A stretch of 21,959 bases of DNA from Spirochaetaceae bacterium (GTDB lineage: Bacteria; Spirochaetota; Spirochaetia; Treponematales; Breznakiellaceae), in the NCBI GenBank assembly GCA_031257135.1, contig JAIRPH010000194.1:1-21959 (forward strand). The letters are read 5' to 3'. The notes under the pieces are model-generated. The model did no database searches. It was not told where the DNA came from and saw only the letters and a program-made list of their open reading frames with translations. Positions within the stretch are counted from its first letter, which is position 1; each line of letters opens with the position of its first letter. This document shows positions 1 through 8,215 of the stretch, piece after piece. The position numbers and the translations under genes are program-made.

Positions 1-91
1 TGTGAGGCGCGCGGGCGATTCCTTTTTTTACCTTATCGCTTCTCATAGATACCAGCATACCGATTCGTCAGATGAAACGGAAGGGGTCAGA

Positions 92-2803
92 TTAAGCCGT
101 CTCAGGAGTTGAAAAATCAACCGCGGCAATGTCTTCGACCTCGTAGGTGATTTTCTTGTCTTCGGTGACGTAATCGAACCGCTCTCCCTGAGTTTTGTTG
201 AAGATCGCCACGCCGAGGGGGGCGCGATAGGAAATCACGCGGTTTTCCGGGTCTGACTCCCAGGGTCCGAGAATCGTGTACTCCTCTTTTTCGCCGCTTT
301 GGACGTTTAAGAGGATCGCCCTTGTTCCGAAAGATACTCGGCTGGTGTTCACCGTCCGGGGATCGAAGAGCTGGGCCCGGTTAATCTCGTCTTCCAGCTT
401 CGCGACGGTGGCGTTGAGGATTTCCTGCTTCTCCTTGGCGGCTTTGTATTCCGCGTTTTCCCGGAGGTCTCCCAAAGACAGGGCGAATCCGATTTCCTGC
501 GAATTAGCCGGCAATTCCTCGTTCTTGATGCGGGCTAACTGCCGCTGTTTTTCTTCGTACTTCGCCTTGGTGACGATAAGCCCCTTGACCGCGGCGGTTT
601 TGTCAATAACGTCTCCGAAGAACTTGAAGTCAGGATATTTCTCCAAAATACGGTTGCGGAGGTTGAACTTATCCGCTGGGTCAAGGTCTTTCACGTCGTT
701 GATAAACGTATAAAGCCGGATAATCGTGTCCCGATCCGCATCGCCGATGTAGTTGTTCAAGAGTCCGTCTTTGAACAGGACCGCGTACGCCTGCTTATTG
801 ATCTTCCGGTTCTCCGAGGTTTCCCGGTGATTCTCGATTTCCCGGTAAGAAATGTCAAGAATATGGATGAGGGTGATAAGCTGTTTCTCGAAAGGAATCT
901 CCGCCTTTTGAAACCACGGCTCCTCCCGGCTGTTTTTGAAAAGCCACACCACCGCTTCCCGGTAATCCCGGTAGTTTTCAAAACAATGGATGGTCATGCT
1001 CACCAGCTTAGACTCGTGGGGTTCGTTTTTGAGGCTCGAGATAATCGAAGGAGACAAGGCGTAGGGGAACAGCTTCACATATACGTCCACCCAGCCCGGA
1101 ACAAAGAGCTTAATGTGCTGAAGCAGTTCTTCCCGGAACCTCGCGTCTTTGAGGCTGGCAAACACCGCGGGCATATCCTCTACCGCTTCAAACAGCTCAA
1201 GGAAGTTGAGTTCCGGCGCGGGTCCCAGATGCGGATACTGACCGAGCAGGTCTTTCACCAGCAAATACGAGGCGATAACATATTCGTTCACCTGACTATA
1301 GGATTTAAGGTATCCTGAAAAATAGGCGAACATTTCGGTAAAATACTCCGAATCCGCCTCCACGTCTTTTTGCGTAATATAGTTCCGCAGAGTAGCGACT
1401 CGGTCGAAGAAATGCCGCTGGGCTTTGAACTCGTTGAAGAGCTTTTCAGCGATGCTGATGGGACGTTCCCGGACGGTAAAAATATCGATATCTTCGGGGC
1501 TGACCCCGAAAGAAGGGTCGGACTTGAGAATCTCTCTGGCTTTCGCGCTCCACGAGGTCCATTCGCCGGCGGACAGCACCGCGGGTACAAACTCCGCCTT
1601 AATCCGCTTGAGGTCGCAGGAGTTGCCGAAACTCTTGATTACGGTCCGCAACGCCCACAGGTAGTCGCCTTTGATCTTTTCATAGAGCTTTTCTTTTTTC
1701 CATGTAGCTTTCAAGACCCAGATGTGATCCTTCGTCAAGGTCTGTAGCGCGTTTACCGCCATTTTCAGCGACATTTCGTGTCCCCGGCGTTTGGCGAAGT
1801 CAATCACGATGTCATCGCCCTGCACCTTTGCGATGCGCCCGACGCCCCAGGTCCGATGGTATACGAAGTTTCCCTTGTCAAAGGCGATGTGCTTTTCAAA
1901 GTCCGTAATGGCTTCATGGATATTCCGCCAGTTTTGAACCAGATTGCATACCCGGATATACTCTTCCAGTTGGCTGTGACCGGCGTACTTGGTTCTGAAA
2001 CATTCGACGATTTCTTTCCGGGCTTGTCCGTCTTTTTCGTCATAGTTCAGCATGATTTTGAGCAGGCTTATGGTGGTATCAATATCCTCTCGTTTTTTGT
2101 ATACCTTGCATAAATCCTGGAGGAGCAGTACGGATTTTTCTTCGCTGATGTTTTTAGCGATTTTTTTCTCTAGGTGGAGGAAGAAATCGAGGTCTTCCGG
2201 GCAAAAGTCGAGCAGTTTGTCCCAGATTTCCTTGACATTCGTAAAGGTTTGTTTATTGATATACCGGTGGAGGGACTTTTTGTAATACTCCACCGCGCTT
2301 TCAAGGTTGCCGTCTTTCTCGAAATGTTCCGCCAGAGCTTTGGTGATGTCCGTTTCCTCCAGATCGACTCGGACGAGCCGTTCCCAGACGCCGTACACCG
2401 CCTCTTCCTCATGGTCGTTTTTGTAACATTCCGCCAAGGTCCGCAGGGCGAATTTAGACTCTCCGCAGTCGAGAATCCGTTCGCACAGGTAGCGCACGAT
2501 ATTCCACTTGTGATTATCCACGAAAATCGTAACCAGATTCGTCAGCGCGGAATCGTCGATGATCCGTCGGGACAGGGCGATCATGCCGGAAAGATAGAGG
2601 GCAATGATGCTGTTCTTGGTGTGGATCAGATGTTCATCGCAGGTTTTTTTCACCTCGTCAGCTACGGACCGGTCGTCCATAGCCTCTTTCAGAATCAGGT
2701 CCAGTTCTTTAAACTGACTGGTTGAATAATTGCTGAGGGTGGCTCTGGTCCACTTTTCCTCGTTCAGCCGTTCCTGCACGTTTTTCAGGAGAGCTTCAGA
2801 CAT
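92..2803 (-). CDS. greA: Long GreA-type transcription elongation factor with N-terminal helical repeat region
   Basis: Seen: 903 residues, several times the usual GreA length of about 160. The last ~160 residues are a complete Gre factor: a coiled coil from about 745 to 815 carrying GDLRENAEY at its tip, with acidic residues D779 and E782 matching the catalytic D41/E44 of E. coli GreA, then the FKBP-like C-terminal domain with a YTILGPWESDP stretch. Residues 1-300 are helical and TPR-like. Around W319 the sequence FVYHRTWGVGRIAKV resembles the SH3-like fold of CarD/Mfd RNA polymerase-interacting domains (inference). Known: Gre factors enter the RNA polymerase secondary channel and promote cleavage of backtracked RNA. 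The start is ATG with GAGGAG seven bases upstream. It lies 32 bases after the TPR gene, so the two are probably co-transcribed. Long GreA fusions are known in spirochaetes and chlamydiae, so the length is not an artefact. Confidence 0.93.
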   Translation of the reverse strand: MSEALLKNVQERLNEEKWTRATLSNYSTSQFKELDLILKEAMDDRSVADEVKKTCDEHLIHTKNSIIALYLSGMIALSRRIIDDSALTNLVTIFVDNHKWNIVRYLCERILDCGESKFALRTLAECYKNDHEEEAVYGVWERLVRVDLEETDITKALAEHFEKDGNLESAVEYYKKSLHRYINKQTFTNVKEIWDKLLDFCPEDLDFFLHLEKKIAKNISEEKSVLLLQDLCKVYKKREDIDTTISLLKIMLNYDEKDGQARKEIVECFRTKYAGHSQLEEYIRVCNLVQNWRNIHEAITDFEKHIAFDKGNFVYHRTWGVGRIAKVQGDDIVIDFAKRRGHEMSLKMAVNALQTLTKDHIWVLKATWKKEKLYEKIKGDYLWALRTVIKSFGNSCDLKRIKAEFVPAVLSAGEWTSWSAKAREILKSDPSFGVSPEDIDIFTVRERPISIAEKLFNEFKAQRHFFDRVATLRNYITQKDVEADSEYFTEMFAYFSGYLKSYSQVNEYVIASYLLVKDLLGQYPHLGPAPELNFLELFEAVEDMPAVFASLKDARFREELLQHIKLFVPGWVDVYVKLFPYALSPSIISSLKNEPHESKLVSMTIHCFENYRDYREAVVWLFKNSREEPWFQKAEIPFEKQLITLIHILDISYREIENHRETSENRKINKQAYAVLFKDGLLNNYIGDADRDTIIRLYTFINDVKDLDPADKFNLRNRILEKYPDFKFFGDVIDKTAAVKGLIVTKAKYEEKQRQLARIKNEELPANSQEIGFALSLGDLRENAEYKAAKEKQEILNATVAKLEDEINRAQLFDPRTVNTSRVSFGTRAILLNVQSGEKEEYTILGPWESDPENRVISYRAPLGVAIFNKTQGERFDYVTEDKKITYEVEDIAAVDFSTPETA

Positions 2804-2835
2804 CTTGTAACTCCTCGCCCAAAGGCACTAAAAAT

Positions 2836-3771
2836 TTAATTCCTATACCGTTCATAGATAGCCGGATCAATGACTTTTATTTTCAGCATGGTCTCTTCAA
2901 CCAAACCGGGGTCGTCCCGGACGTTCTCGTAATGGTCGATGAGCCAGAAATACCGGTTGATAAGCCGGGGTTTTAAGAGCGGTTCCTGCAACGGATTATT
3001 GCGGATTTCAGTTTCCAGCGTGAAAATAGACTGCTTTAATCGGGTTAATTCAACCGGCTTCAGCTCCCGCTTTACCGAAAATACGCCCAATAAACAGCCG
3101 TAAATAGGAATCCATTCCGCCAGAGCCGCTCCTTCGTAGCCCAATTCCCGAACCCAATCCCGAAGCCGTTTTATCAGCTCCGATTCCATAGACCGGAGAT
3201 CAATGCCTTGAGGGTCCAGAAAGAAGGCTTCCCGGAAGAGAACCTTCGACGCTTTCGTTTCCTCCAGCAAGGCGTAGACATCGGCAAGTTCAGACAGCGT
3301 TTCTCCGTCTTCCCGCTTAAACCGGATCGCCTGTTCCAGATATTTCAGAGCCAGCTCATAGTTGCCTGCTCCTTTATAACAGCGTCCTACCTGAAGCAGA
3401 ATCCCCGGATCATGCTGATTTACCCCGTCTCCCAGCACGTCCTGAAAAGACTGAAGCGCGGTAGAGAACACAAATCCCCGAAGCGCGTATTGGCACGGAT
3501 CAAAATCCTCGCCGATGCGATCCAGAAACGTATAGTACGACTTCCACTGGGAAAGGATGAACCCTCCCCGGTCGTAGGGATTGGTAAAATCAGGAAGCCG
3601 CTTAATCTTATCGAGCCACCAATTAAGGCATTTTAAAGCGTGTATCACTTCAGGATGCTCAAAATCAATGGCAAGCGCTTCTTCCAGTAATTTTGCGGCG
3701 GTTTCCGCGTCAGAGGCTCTCAAACTGTCGTAGGCTTTCTGTATCAGCCCTTGTACCGATGTACTGCTCAT
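2836..3771 (-). CDS. TPR-repeat protein upstream of greA
   Basis: A soluble 311-residue protein with no signal peptide or membrane segment. Two or three TPR-like helical pairs are visible: near residues 10-45 (AYDSLRASDAETAAKLLEEALAI) and at about 125-195 (VGRCYKGAGNYELALKYLEQAI, then LADVYALLEETKASKVLFREAF). The C-terminal part is helical, with no motif I recognise. TPRs mediate protein-protein contacts; the partner is unknown. It is the first gene of the operon with greA, whose N-terminal region is also TPR-like, so a shared role around transcription is possible but unproven. The start at 3771 is ATG without a clear Shine-Dalgarno (upstream bases CATTCAAGCT). The coding call is firm from length and composition; the function is unassigned. 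Confidence 0.85.
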   Translation of the reverse strand: MSSTSVQGLIQKAYDSLRASDAETAAKLLEEALAIDFEHPEVIHALKCLNWWLDKIKRLPDFTNPYDRGGFILSQWKSYYTFLDRIGEDFDPCQYALRGFVFSTALQSFQDVLGDGVNQHDPGILLQVGRCYKGAGNYELALKYLEQAIRFKREDGETLSELADVYALLEETKASKVLFREAFFLDPQGIDLRSMESELIKRLRDWVRELGYEGAALAEWIPIYGCLLGVFSVKRELKPVELTRLKQSIFTLETEIRNNPLQEPLLKPRLINRYFWLIDHYENVRDDPGLVEETMLKIKVIDPAIYERYRN

Positions 3772-3790
3772 AGCTTGAATGTTTTATACG

Positions 3791-3820
3791 ATCCGATTAG
3801 ATTATATCATCCGAATAGAT
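3791..3820. repeat. Two 12-bp direct repeats in the TPR-greA leader
   Basis: ATCCGATTAGAT (3791-3802) and ATCCGAATAGAT (3809-3820) differ at one base and start 18 bp apart, just downstream of the TPR-greA promoter and overlapping the second TATAAT. The spacing is under two helical turns. They could be a tandem operator or a chance AT-rich duplication. Confidence 0.45.
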
Positions 3821-3833
3821 ACGATAATCTTGT

Positions 3834-3861
3834 ATTATACCAATGTATTAATCTTTTGCAA
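3834..3861 (-). promoter_or_regulatory. Sigma-70 promoter of the TPR-greA operon
   Basis: On the minus strand, TTGCAA (3861-3856), a 16-base spacer and a perfect TATAAT (3839-3834). This puts the start of transcription near 3827, about 55 bases before the TPR start codon. A second TATAAT at 3806-3801 lies downstream but has no good -35 box. Confidence 0.7.
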
Positions 3862-3935
3862 GAGGGGGAGAAACAGCCCGGGTTTTACTCGGTCCAACGG
3901 ATTATATCGGACTTTACAATTTTCTCGTTTCCGAA

Positions 3936-3964
3936 TTGCAGGTTTCTGAATTCTATGCTATGAT
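3936..3964 (+). promoter_or_regulatory. Extended -10 promoter of glgX, leaderless
   Basis: TTGCAG (3936-3941), a 17-base spacer and TATGAT (3959-3964), with TG-N just before the -10 box (extended -10). Only five bases separate the -10 box from the glgX ATG, so the transcript should begin at or within a base or two of the start codon. No Shine-Dalgarno is present. Confidence 0.65.
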
Positions 3965-3969
3965 AGAGT

Positions 3970-6126
3970 ATGGCTTTTGGAAATTTTATTGTTGAGAATG
4001 GAAAAGCCTTACCCTTAGGCGCCGCCTTGACCACAAGGGGAGTGAATTTTTCCATTTTTTCCCGTCACGCCCGGTCCATAACGCTGGTTATTTTTGAGTC
4101 CTCTCTGCCGGACAGCGGATATACAAAAATAGAGCTGGATACCTATAAAAACAAAACCGGAGATATTTGGCACTGCCATATCCCCGGACTTACCGCGGGG
4201 ACGCTGTACCTCTATCAAGTAGACGGTCCGTACCTTCCTGAAAAAGGGTTTCGTTTTAACGCGCATAAATCCTTGATCGATCCCTATGCTAAGGCTCTAA
4301 CCGACCTCAGCGGCTGGGACCTCCGCGCGAGTTTGGGCTATAACCCTGACGATCCGGCCACAGACCTATCCTTTTCCTATCAGGATGATCTGTTCAACCT
4401 GCCCCGGTGCATGGTCATCGACGACGCCGACTTCGATTGGCAGGGGGATCAGCCCTTGAACTATCCCCTTAGGTTCAGCGTACTCTACGAAACCCATGTC
4501 AAAGGGCTTACCGCGCACCCCAGCTCAGGGGTCAACCATCCCGGAACTTACCGCGGGGTAATCGAGAAAATCCCCTTCTTTAAGGAATTAGGAATCACCA
4601 GCATCGAACTGCTCCCGATTCACGAATTCAACGAGCGGGAACACAGCCGGATAAACCCGCGAACCGGAGAAATGCTGGTTAATTATTGGGGATACTCTAC
4701 GGTCGCGTTTTTCGCGCCTAAAGGGTCCTACGCGGCGGACCAAAGCCCCGGAGGACAAGTCCGGGAATTCAAAGAAATGGTCCGGGAACTGCACAAAGCA
4801 GGACTTGAGGTGATTCTGGACATCGTGTTCAATCACACCGCCGAAGGCAGTGAGCGGGGTCCTACCTTCTGCTTCCGAGGGCTGGATAATACTATCTATT
4901 ACACGCTGGACGGTAATAAACGGTATTACAAGAACTATTCCGGGTGCGGAAATACGGTAAACTGCAATAACCCGGTGGTTCGGACATTTATTTTAGAGTG
5001 TCTTCACTATTGGGTGATGGAGATGCACGTAGACGGATTCCGCTTCGATTTGGGGTCTATTTTGGGACGCGATCAGGACGGAGGGCTTATGGAAAACCCG
5101 CCGATTCTGGAGCGGATTGCGGAAGACCCGATTCTGCGGCACACCAAGATCATCGCCGAAGCATGGGACGCAGGAGGAGCCTATCAGGTAGGCTGGTTCC
5201 CCGGGGGACGCTGGGCGGAGTGGAACGACCGGTATCGGGACGATATACGCCGATACTGGCGGGAAGAGCCTAAGCAGACTCGTCACTTAGCCACCCGGCT
5301 TTCCGGCAGTTCCGACCTCTACCTGCGGGACGGACGCAAGCCGTTTCACTCGATTAACTTCATTACCAGCCACGACGGGTTCACCTTGAAGGACTTGGTT
5401 TCCTACAACGCCAAGCACAACGAGGAAAACGGCGAGTCCAATCGGGACGGAAACGACAATAACTACAGCTACAATAACGGATTTGAAGGACCCTCGACCA
5501 ATCCGGTTCTTGAAAACATCCGGGAGCAGATGCTGAAAAATTTCCTCGCCACCTTAATGGTGTCTCTGGGAACTCCCATGATCCTTGGAGGCGACGAAAT
5601 AGGCAGAACCCAAAAGGGCAACAACAACGCCTATTGTCAGGACAACGAAATATCCTGGTACGATTGGTCTCTGCTGGAAAAGAACAAGAACCTGTTCAGG
5701 TTCGCGAAGGAGATCATCGCGTTCCGTCTGCGCCATCCGGGGTTTATGCGCCCGGAATTCTATACCGGCAGAGACGGCAGATATAACGCCATGCCCGATA
5801 TTAGCTGGTTCGACGAGCGGGGCAACCCGCCTGATTGGGATAAGCTGGATACCTGTCTGGCTCTGCGTATGGACGGCAGTAAAGCCGAAATCCTTGCGGA
5901 TCGGGATGACAACGATTTCTTCATCATGTTTAACGCCGGAGAAAAGCAAATACCTTTCAAGATATGCAGAACTCCGATAGACAAAAAATGGGTTCGGGCT
6001 GTAGATACCGGGCTTCCTTCGCCGGATGATATTTGCGCTTCCGGCAATGAACAGCCCTTAGCCCATCCTGACATATATCTTATGAAAGCGAAAAGCATGG
6101 TCGTCTTGATTTCCAAGCATCTCTAA
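3970..6126 (+). CDS. glgX: Glycogen debranching enzyme, GlgX/isoamylase type (GH13)
   Basis: Hydrolyses alpha-1,6 branch points of glycogen or of phosphorylase limit dextrin in the cytoplasm. At 718 residues it has the normal GlgX length. The N-terminal CBM48/isoamylase domain (about 10-110) opens with the typical LPLGAALTTRGVNFSIFS. The four GH13 motifs are intact: DIVFNHTAEG (region I), GFRFDLGS with nucleophile D360 (II), IIAEAWDAGG with acid/base E397 (III), and FITSHDGFTL with H468/D469 (IV). No signal peptide. The start at 3970 fits the family's N-terminus and lies only five bases after a -10 box, with no ribosome binding site, implying leaderless translation. It is transcribed alone, divergent from TPR-greA and convergent with trpS. 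A related isoamylase specificity cannot be excluded. Confidence 0.93.
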   Translation: MAFGNFIVENGKALPLGAALTTRGVNFSIFSRHARSITLVIFESSLPDSGYTKIELDTYKNKTGDIWHCHIPGLTAGTLYLYQVDGPYLPEKGFRFNAHKSLIDPYAKALTDLSGWDLRASLGYNPDDPATDLSFSYQDDLFNLPRCMVIDDADFDWQGDQPLNYPLRFSVLYETHVKGLTAHPSSGVNHPGTYRGVIEKIPFFKELGITSIELLPIHEFNEREHSRINPRTGEMLVNYWGYSTVAFFAPKGSYAADQSPGGQVREFKEMVRELHKAGLEVILDIVFNHTAEGSERGPTFCFRGLDNTIYYTLDGNKRYYKNYSGCGNTVNCNNPVVRTFILECLHYWVMEMHVDGFRFDLGSILGRDQDGGLMENPPILERIAEDPILRHTKIIAEAWDAGGAYQVGWFPGGRWAEWNDRYRDDIRRYWREEPKQTRHLATRLSGSSDLYLRDGRKPFHSINFITSHDGFTLKDLVSYNAKHNEENGESNRDGNDNNYSYNNGFEGPSTNPVLENIREQMLKNFLATLMVSLGTPMILGGDEIGRTQKGNNNAYCQDNEISWYDWSLLEKNKNLFRFAKEIIAFRLRHPGFMRPEFYTGRDGRYNAMPDISWFDERGNPPDWDKLDTCLALRMDGSKAEILADRDDNDFFIMFNAGEKQIPFKICRTPIDKKWVRAVDTGLPSPDDICASGNEQPLAHPDIYLMKAKSMVVLISKHL

Positions 6127-6172
6127 CCGCAAAGCCGCGGCATCGACTCAGTCGATTCCCGCGGCTTTGCGG
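6127..6172. terminator. Long hairpin between the convergent glgX and trpS ends
   Basis: CCGCAAAGCCGCGG (6127-6140) and CCGCGGCTTTGCGG (6159-6172) are perfect 14-bp inverted repeats. Inside them ATCGAC-TCA-GTCGAT (6142-6156) forms a second 6-bp stem. The glgX stop codon directly abuts the left arm; the trpS stop codon (6148-6150) lies in the loop region and its last residues are encoded by the right arm. Neither side has a U-tract, so it is not a textbook intrinsic terminator. Bidirectional termination or 3'-end protection is inferred. Confidence 0.55.
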
Positions 6173-7143
6173 AAACGGCGCACCGTAGCCGCGGCGATAG
6201 GTCTTGCCCGGTCCGCGCCCCGGGCAAGGGTCGCGTCCAGAGCGGCAGGGTTCGCCATAATTTCCTCAAAGCGGGTCCGCAAAGGACTCAGTTCCCGGTT
6301 TATTACTCGGAACAATTCTTCTTTAGCTTCGCCCCAGCCCATGCCTCCCTCCCGATAGCGTTTCGCCAGAGCCTCCTGTTCCTGAGCCGTAGCAAAAAGC
6401 CGGTATAATAGAAAAATCTGCGAGGTTTCCGGGTCTTTAGGCTCTTCTATGCCTTGAGAATTCGTAACAATCCGCAGGATGAGCTTTCTAAGCTGTTTTT
6501 CCGGCGCGAAGAGGGGAATCGCGTTTCCGTAGCTTTTGCTCATTTTCCTGCCGTCCAGTCCGGGAACGACGGCGACCGATTCCTGAACCGCGGCTTGAGG
6601 AACCTTTAAAATATCGGCTTTGTAGGTAAAATTAACGGACTGAGCAATATCCTGCGCCATCTCCACGTGCTGAACCTGATCCTTGCCTACCGGCACTAGG
6701 TCGGAATCGAAGAGCAGAATATCCGCGGCCATGAGAATCGGATAGGTAAAAAGTCCCATGTTAATGCCCGCGTCAGGATCGTCCTGTTTTTCGAGATTAT
6801 CCTGAACCGCCGCTTTGTAGGCGTGGGCCCGGTTCATCAAGCCTTTACTGGTAAAAGCCGTCAGCAGAGCGGTCAGCTCAAAGGTTTCCGGTATGGAACT
6901 TTGGCGGTAAAAGATAACCCGCTCCGGGTCGAGTCCCGCGGCGAGCCAGCCGGCCGCGACTTCCCGGATATTGGCGGACAGCTCTTGAGCGTTTTTCACC
7001 GTATTCAAGGCGTGATAATCAGCGATAAAGTAACGGGCGTCATATTCCTGAGCCAATGCCAGCGCGGGCTTTATGGCTCCGAAATAATTGCCGATATGAA
7101 GAATTCCCGTAGGCTTGATCCCGGTTAACGCGATTTTTTTCAT
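6148..7143 (-). CDS. trpS: Tryptophanyl-tRNA synthetase
   Basis: Charges tRNA-Trp with tryptophan using ATP; class I synthetase acting as a dimer in the cytoplasm. The 331 residues match the usual bacterial length. The HIGH signature appears as HIGN (residues 16-19) in GIKPTGILHIGNY, and KMSKS is intact at 200-204 within GRKMSKSYGN. Other family marks are FIADYHALN and PILMAADILLFDSDLVPVG. The start is ATG with AAGGAAAG upstream. It follows the HTH/binding-domain gene by 21 bases and is probably read from that gene's promoter. Its final codons form one arm of the hairpin shared with the glgX end. Confidence 0.96.
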   Translation of the reverse strand: MKKIALTGIKPTGILHIGNYFGAIKPALALAQEYDARYFIADYHALNTVKNAQELSANIREVAAGWLAAGLDPERVIFYRQSSIPETFELTALLTAFTSKGLMNRAHAYKAAVQDNLEKQDDPDAGINMGLFTYPILMAADILLFDSDLVPVGKDQVQHVEMAQDIAQSVNFTYKADILKVPQAAVQESVAVVPGLDGRKMSKSYGNAIPLFAPEKQLRKLILRIVTNSQGIEEPKDPETSQIFLLYRLFATAQEQEALAKRYREGGMGWGEAKEELFRVINRELSPLRTRFEEIMANPAALDATLARGADRARPIAAATVRRFRKAAGID

Positions 7144-7164
7144 TTTTCTTTCCTTAATAGTTGC

Positions 7165-7848
7165 TTAGAATTCCTCATACCGTCCGGTTTGAGATACGTC
7201 GTACTTTCCCATAATCTCAAGGTCTTGTTTAAACCCGTCAGATGAAATATACGAGAGGATTTCCTGCATAACCGGAGTATTTCGGTCCTCAAGGCGGAAG
7301 ATCAGATCGTACCATTCCAACTGGATCGGGATAAAGTCGATTCCCGGAATTTCTTCCGCGGCCTGCTCACAGCCGCAGGCTATGTCCGCGCCGCCTTTGG
7401 CGACGATGCCCGCGCAGGTAAGATGAGAAGTACACTCCTGCGTATACCCGCGAATCCCGGCGATATCCACGCCCAGCAGTTTCAGCTTTTGGTCCAGCAG
7501 GATTCTGGTTCCGCATCCTCGTTCCCGATTGATCATCGTAATTTCCGGTCTAGCGAAGTCCTTCCAGTCTTTGATATGCAAAGGGTTTCCTTTTTTGACG
7601 TAAAACCCCTGATTCCGCCCGGCAAGCCGTACAGCTCCCGTTGGAATTCCGGGAAGAAGCCGCCGGATAAAGGGATAGTTGTAAGTATTGGTTTCTCCGT
7701 CCCAGAGATGAACCGCGGTCATAGACACTCTGCCGTTATAGAAGGCGTACAGTCCGTTATAGCTTCCCATATACGACCGGAGGATATGAATATTTCTGGA
7801 CTCCGCGACTCGGCCGACCAGCAGTTCCAGAATATATCTTGACCGCAC
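7165..7848 (-). CDS. Periplasmic-binding-like ligand domain (C-terminal part of a frameshifted HTH regulator)
   Basis: Residues resemble the PBP-like domain (PF12727 type, related to molybdate-binding proteins) that follows an HTH in one-component regulators: LRSYMGSYNGLYAFYNGRVSMT, AVHLWDGETNTYNYPF, MINRERGCGTRILLDQKL, TCAGIVAKGGADIACGCE and LEWYDLIF. No signal peptide, so it is a cytoplasmic sensor domain, not a transporter component. Homology should begin upstream of the nominal GTG at 7848: HILCGQD is in the HTH frame and ILELLVGRVAESRNIHILRSY in this one, so the two ORFs are one gene (8108-7165) broken near 7832-7838 at an ATATAT run. The ligand is unknown; molybdate or tungstate is a family-based guess. 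trpS follows 21 bases later. Confidence 0.75.
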   Translation of the reverse strand: MRSRYILELLVGRVAESRNIHILRSYMGSYNGLYAFYNGRVSMTAVHLWDGETNTYNYPFIRRLLPGIPTGAVRLAGRNQGFYVKKGNPLHIKDWKDFARPEITMINRERGCGTRILLDQKLKLLGVDIAGIRGYTQECTSHLTCAGIVAKGGADIACGCEQAAEEIPGIDFIPIQLEWYDLIFRLEDRNTPVMQEILSYISSDGFKQDLEIMGKYDVSQTGRYEEF

Positions 7849-8108
7849 AGGATATGAGGAAGCCCTCCGGGAAAATCCGGGGCTTTAGGGATTAATACCG
7901 GTACCGGTTCCGAAGGCGCGGAAATTACCGGCAACGCGCCGGTTTTCCGCGATTCCAGATACCGGTTGATGTCGGTTTGAGAAACCCGCACTTGTTTGCC
8001 GACCTTAGACGACGGAAGTTCTTTTCGTTTAATCAGTTCGTAAACGGTATACTTTTTTATGTTAAGCTGTTTTGCCACATCTTCAGCGGTGAGGAGCGTT
8101 GATTCCAT
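7719..8108 (-). CDS. Excisionase-type HTH DNA-binding domain (N-terminal part of the frameshifted regulator)
   Basis: Starting at MESTLL (ATG 8108-8106), residues 5-52 form an excisionase/MerR-like helix-turn-helix: LTAEDVAKQLNIKKYTVYEL, then KVGKQVRVSQTDINRYLESR. A proline-rich linker (SEPVPVLIPKAPDFPGG) leads to HILCGQD, the first strand of the ligand-binding domain. After that the frame loses homology and runs to a stop at 7719; the true continuation is in the frame of 7165-7848. A longer start at 8222 exists, but its extra residues have no family character and would span the promoter, so I reject it. Likely role: ligand-responsive transcription factor, possibly now non-functional. Confidence 0.7.
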   Translation of the reverse strand: MESTLLTAEDVAKQLNIKKYTVYELIKRKELPSSKVGKQVRVSQTDINRYLESRKTGALPVISAPSEPVPVLIPKAPDFPGGLPHILCGQDIFWNCWSAESRSPEIFISSGRIWEAITDCTPSITAECL

Positions 8109-8117
8109 ACGATAAAA

Positions 8118-8146
8118 AGTATAGCAGGTATAACCGAATCCGTAAA
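8118..8146 (-). promoter_or_regulatory. Sigma-70 promoter of the HTH regulator-trpS unit, near-leaderless
   Basis: Minus-strand TTTACG (8146-8141), a 17-base spacer and TATACT (8123-8118). The start of transcription falls about three bases before the ATG at 8108, leaving no room for a Shine-Dalgarno, and none is seen. Confidence 0.6.
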
Positions 8147-8215
8147 CCCCCGCAGACGCCCGGACTATATGCCAGCGTATACTGATATTTTTTTCAGCAG
8201 GTTTATATGTTTCGC

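Noticed and set aside
2174..2725. 183-residue plus-strand ORF within greA
   Set aside because: Antisense shadow of the greA N-terminal region; no ribosome binding site or recognisable domain.
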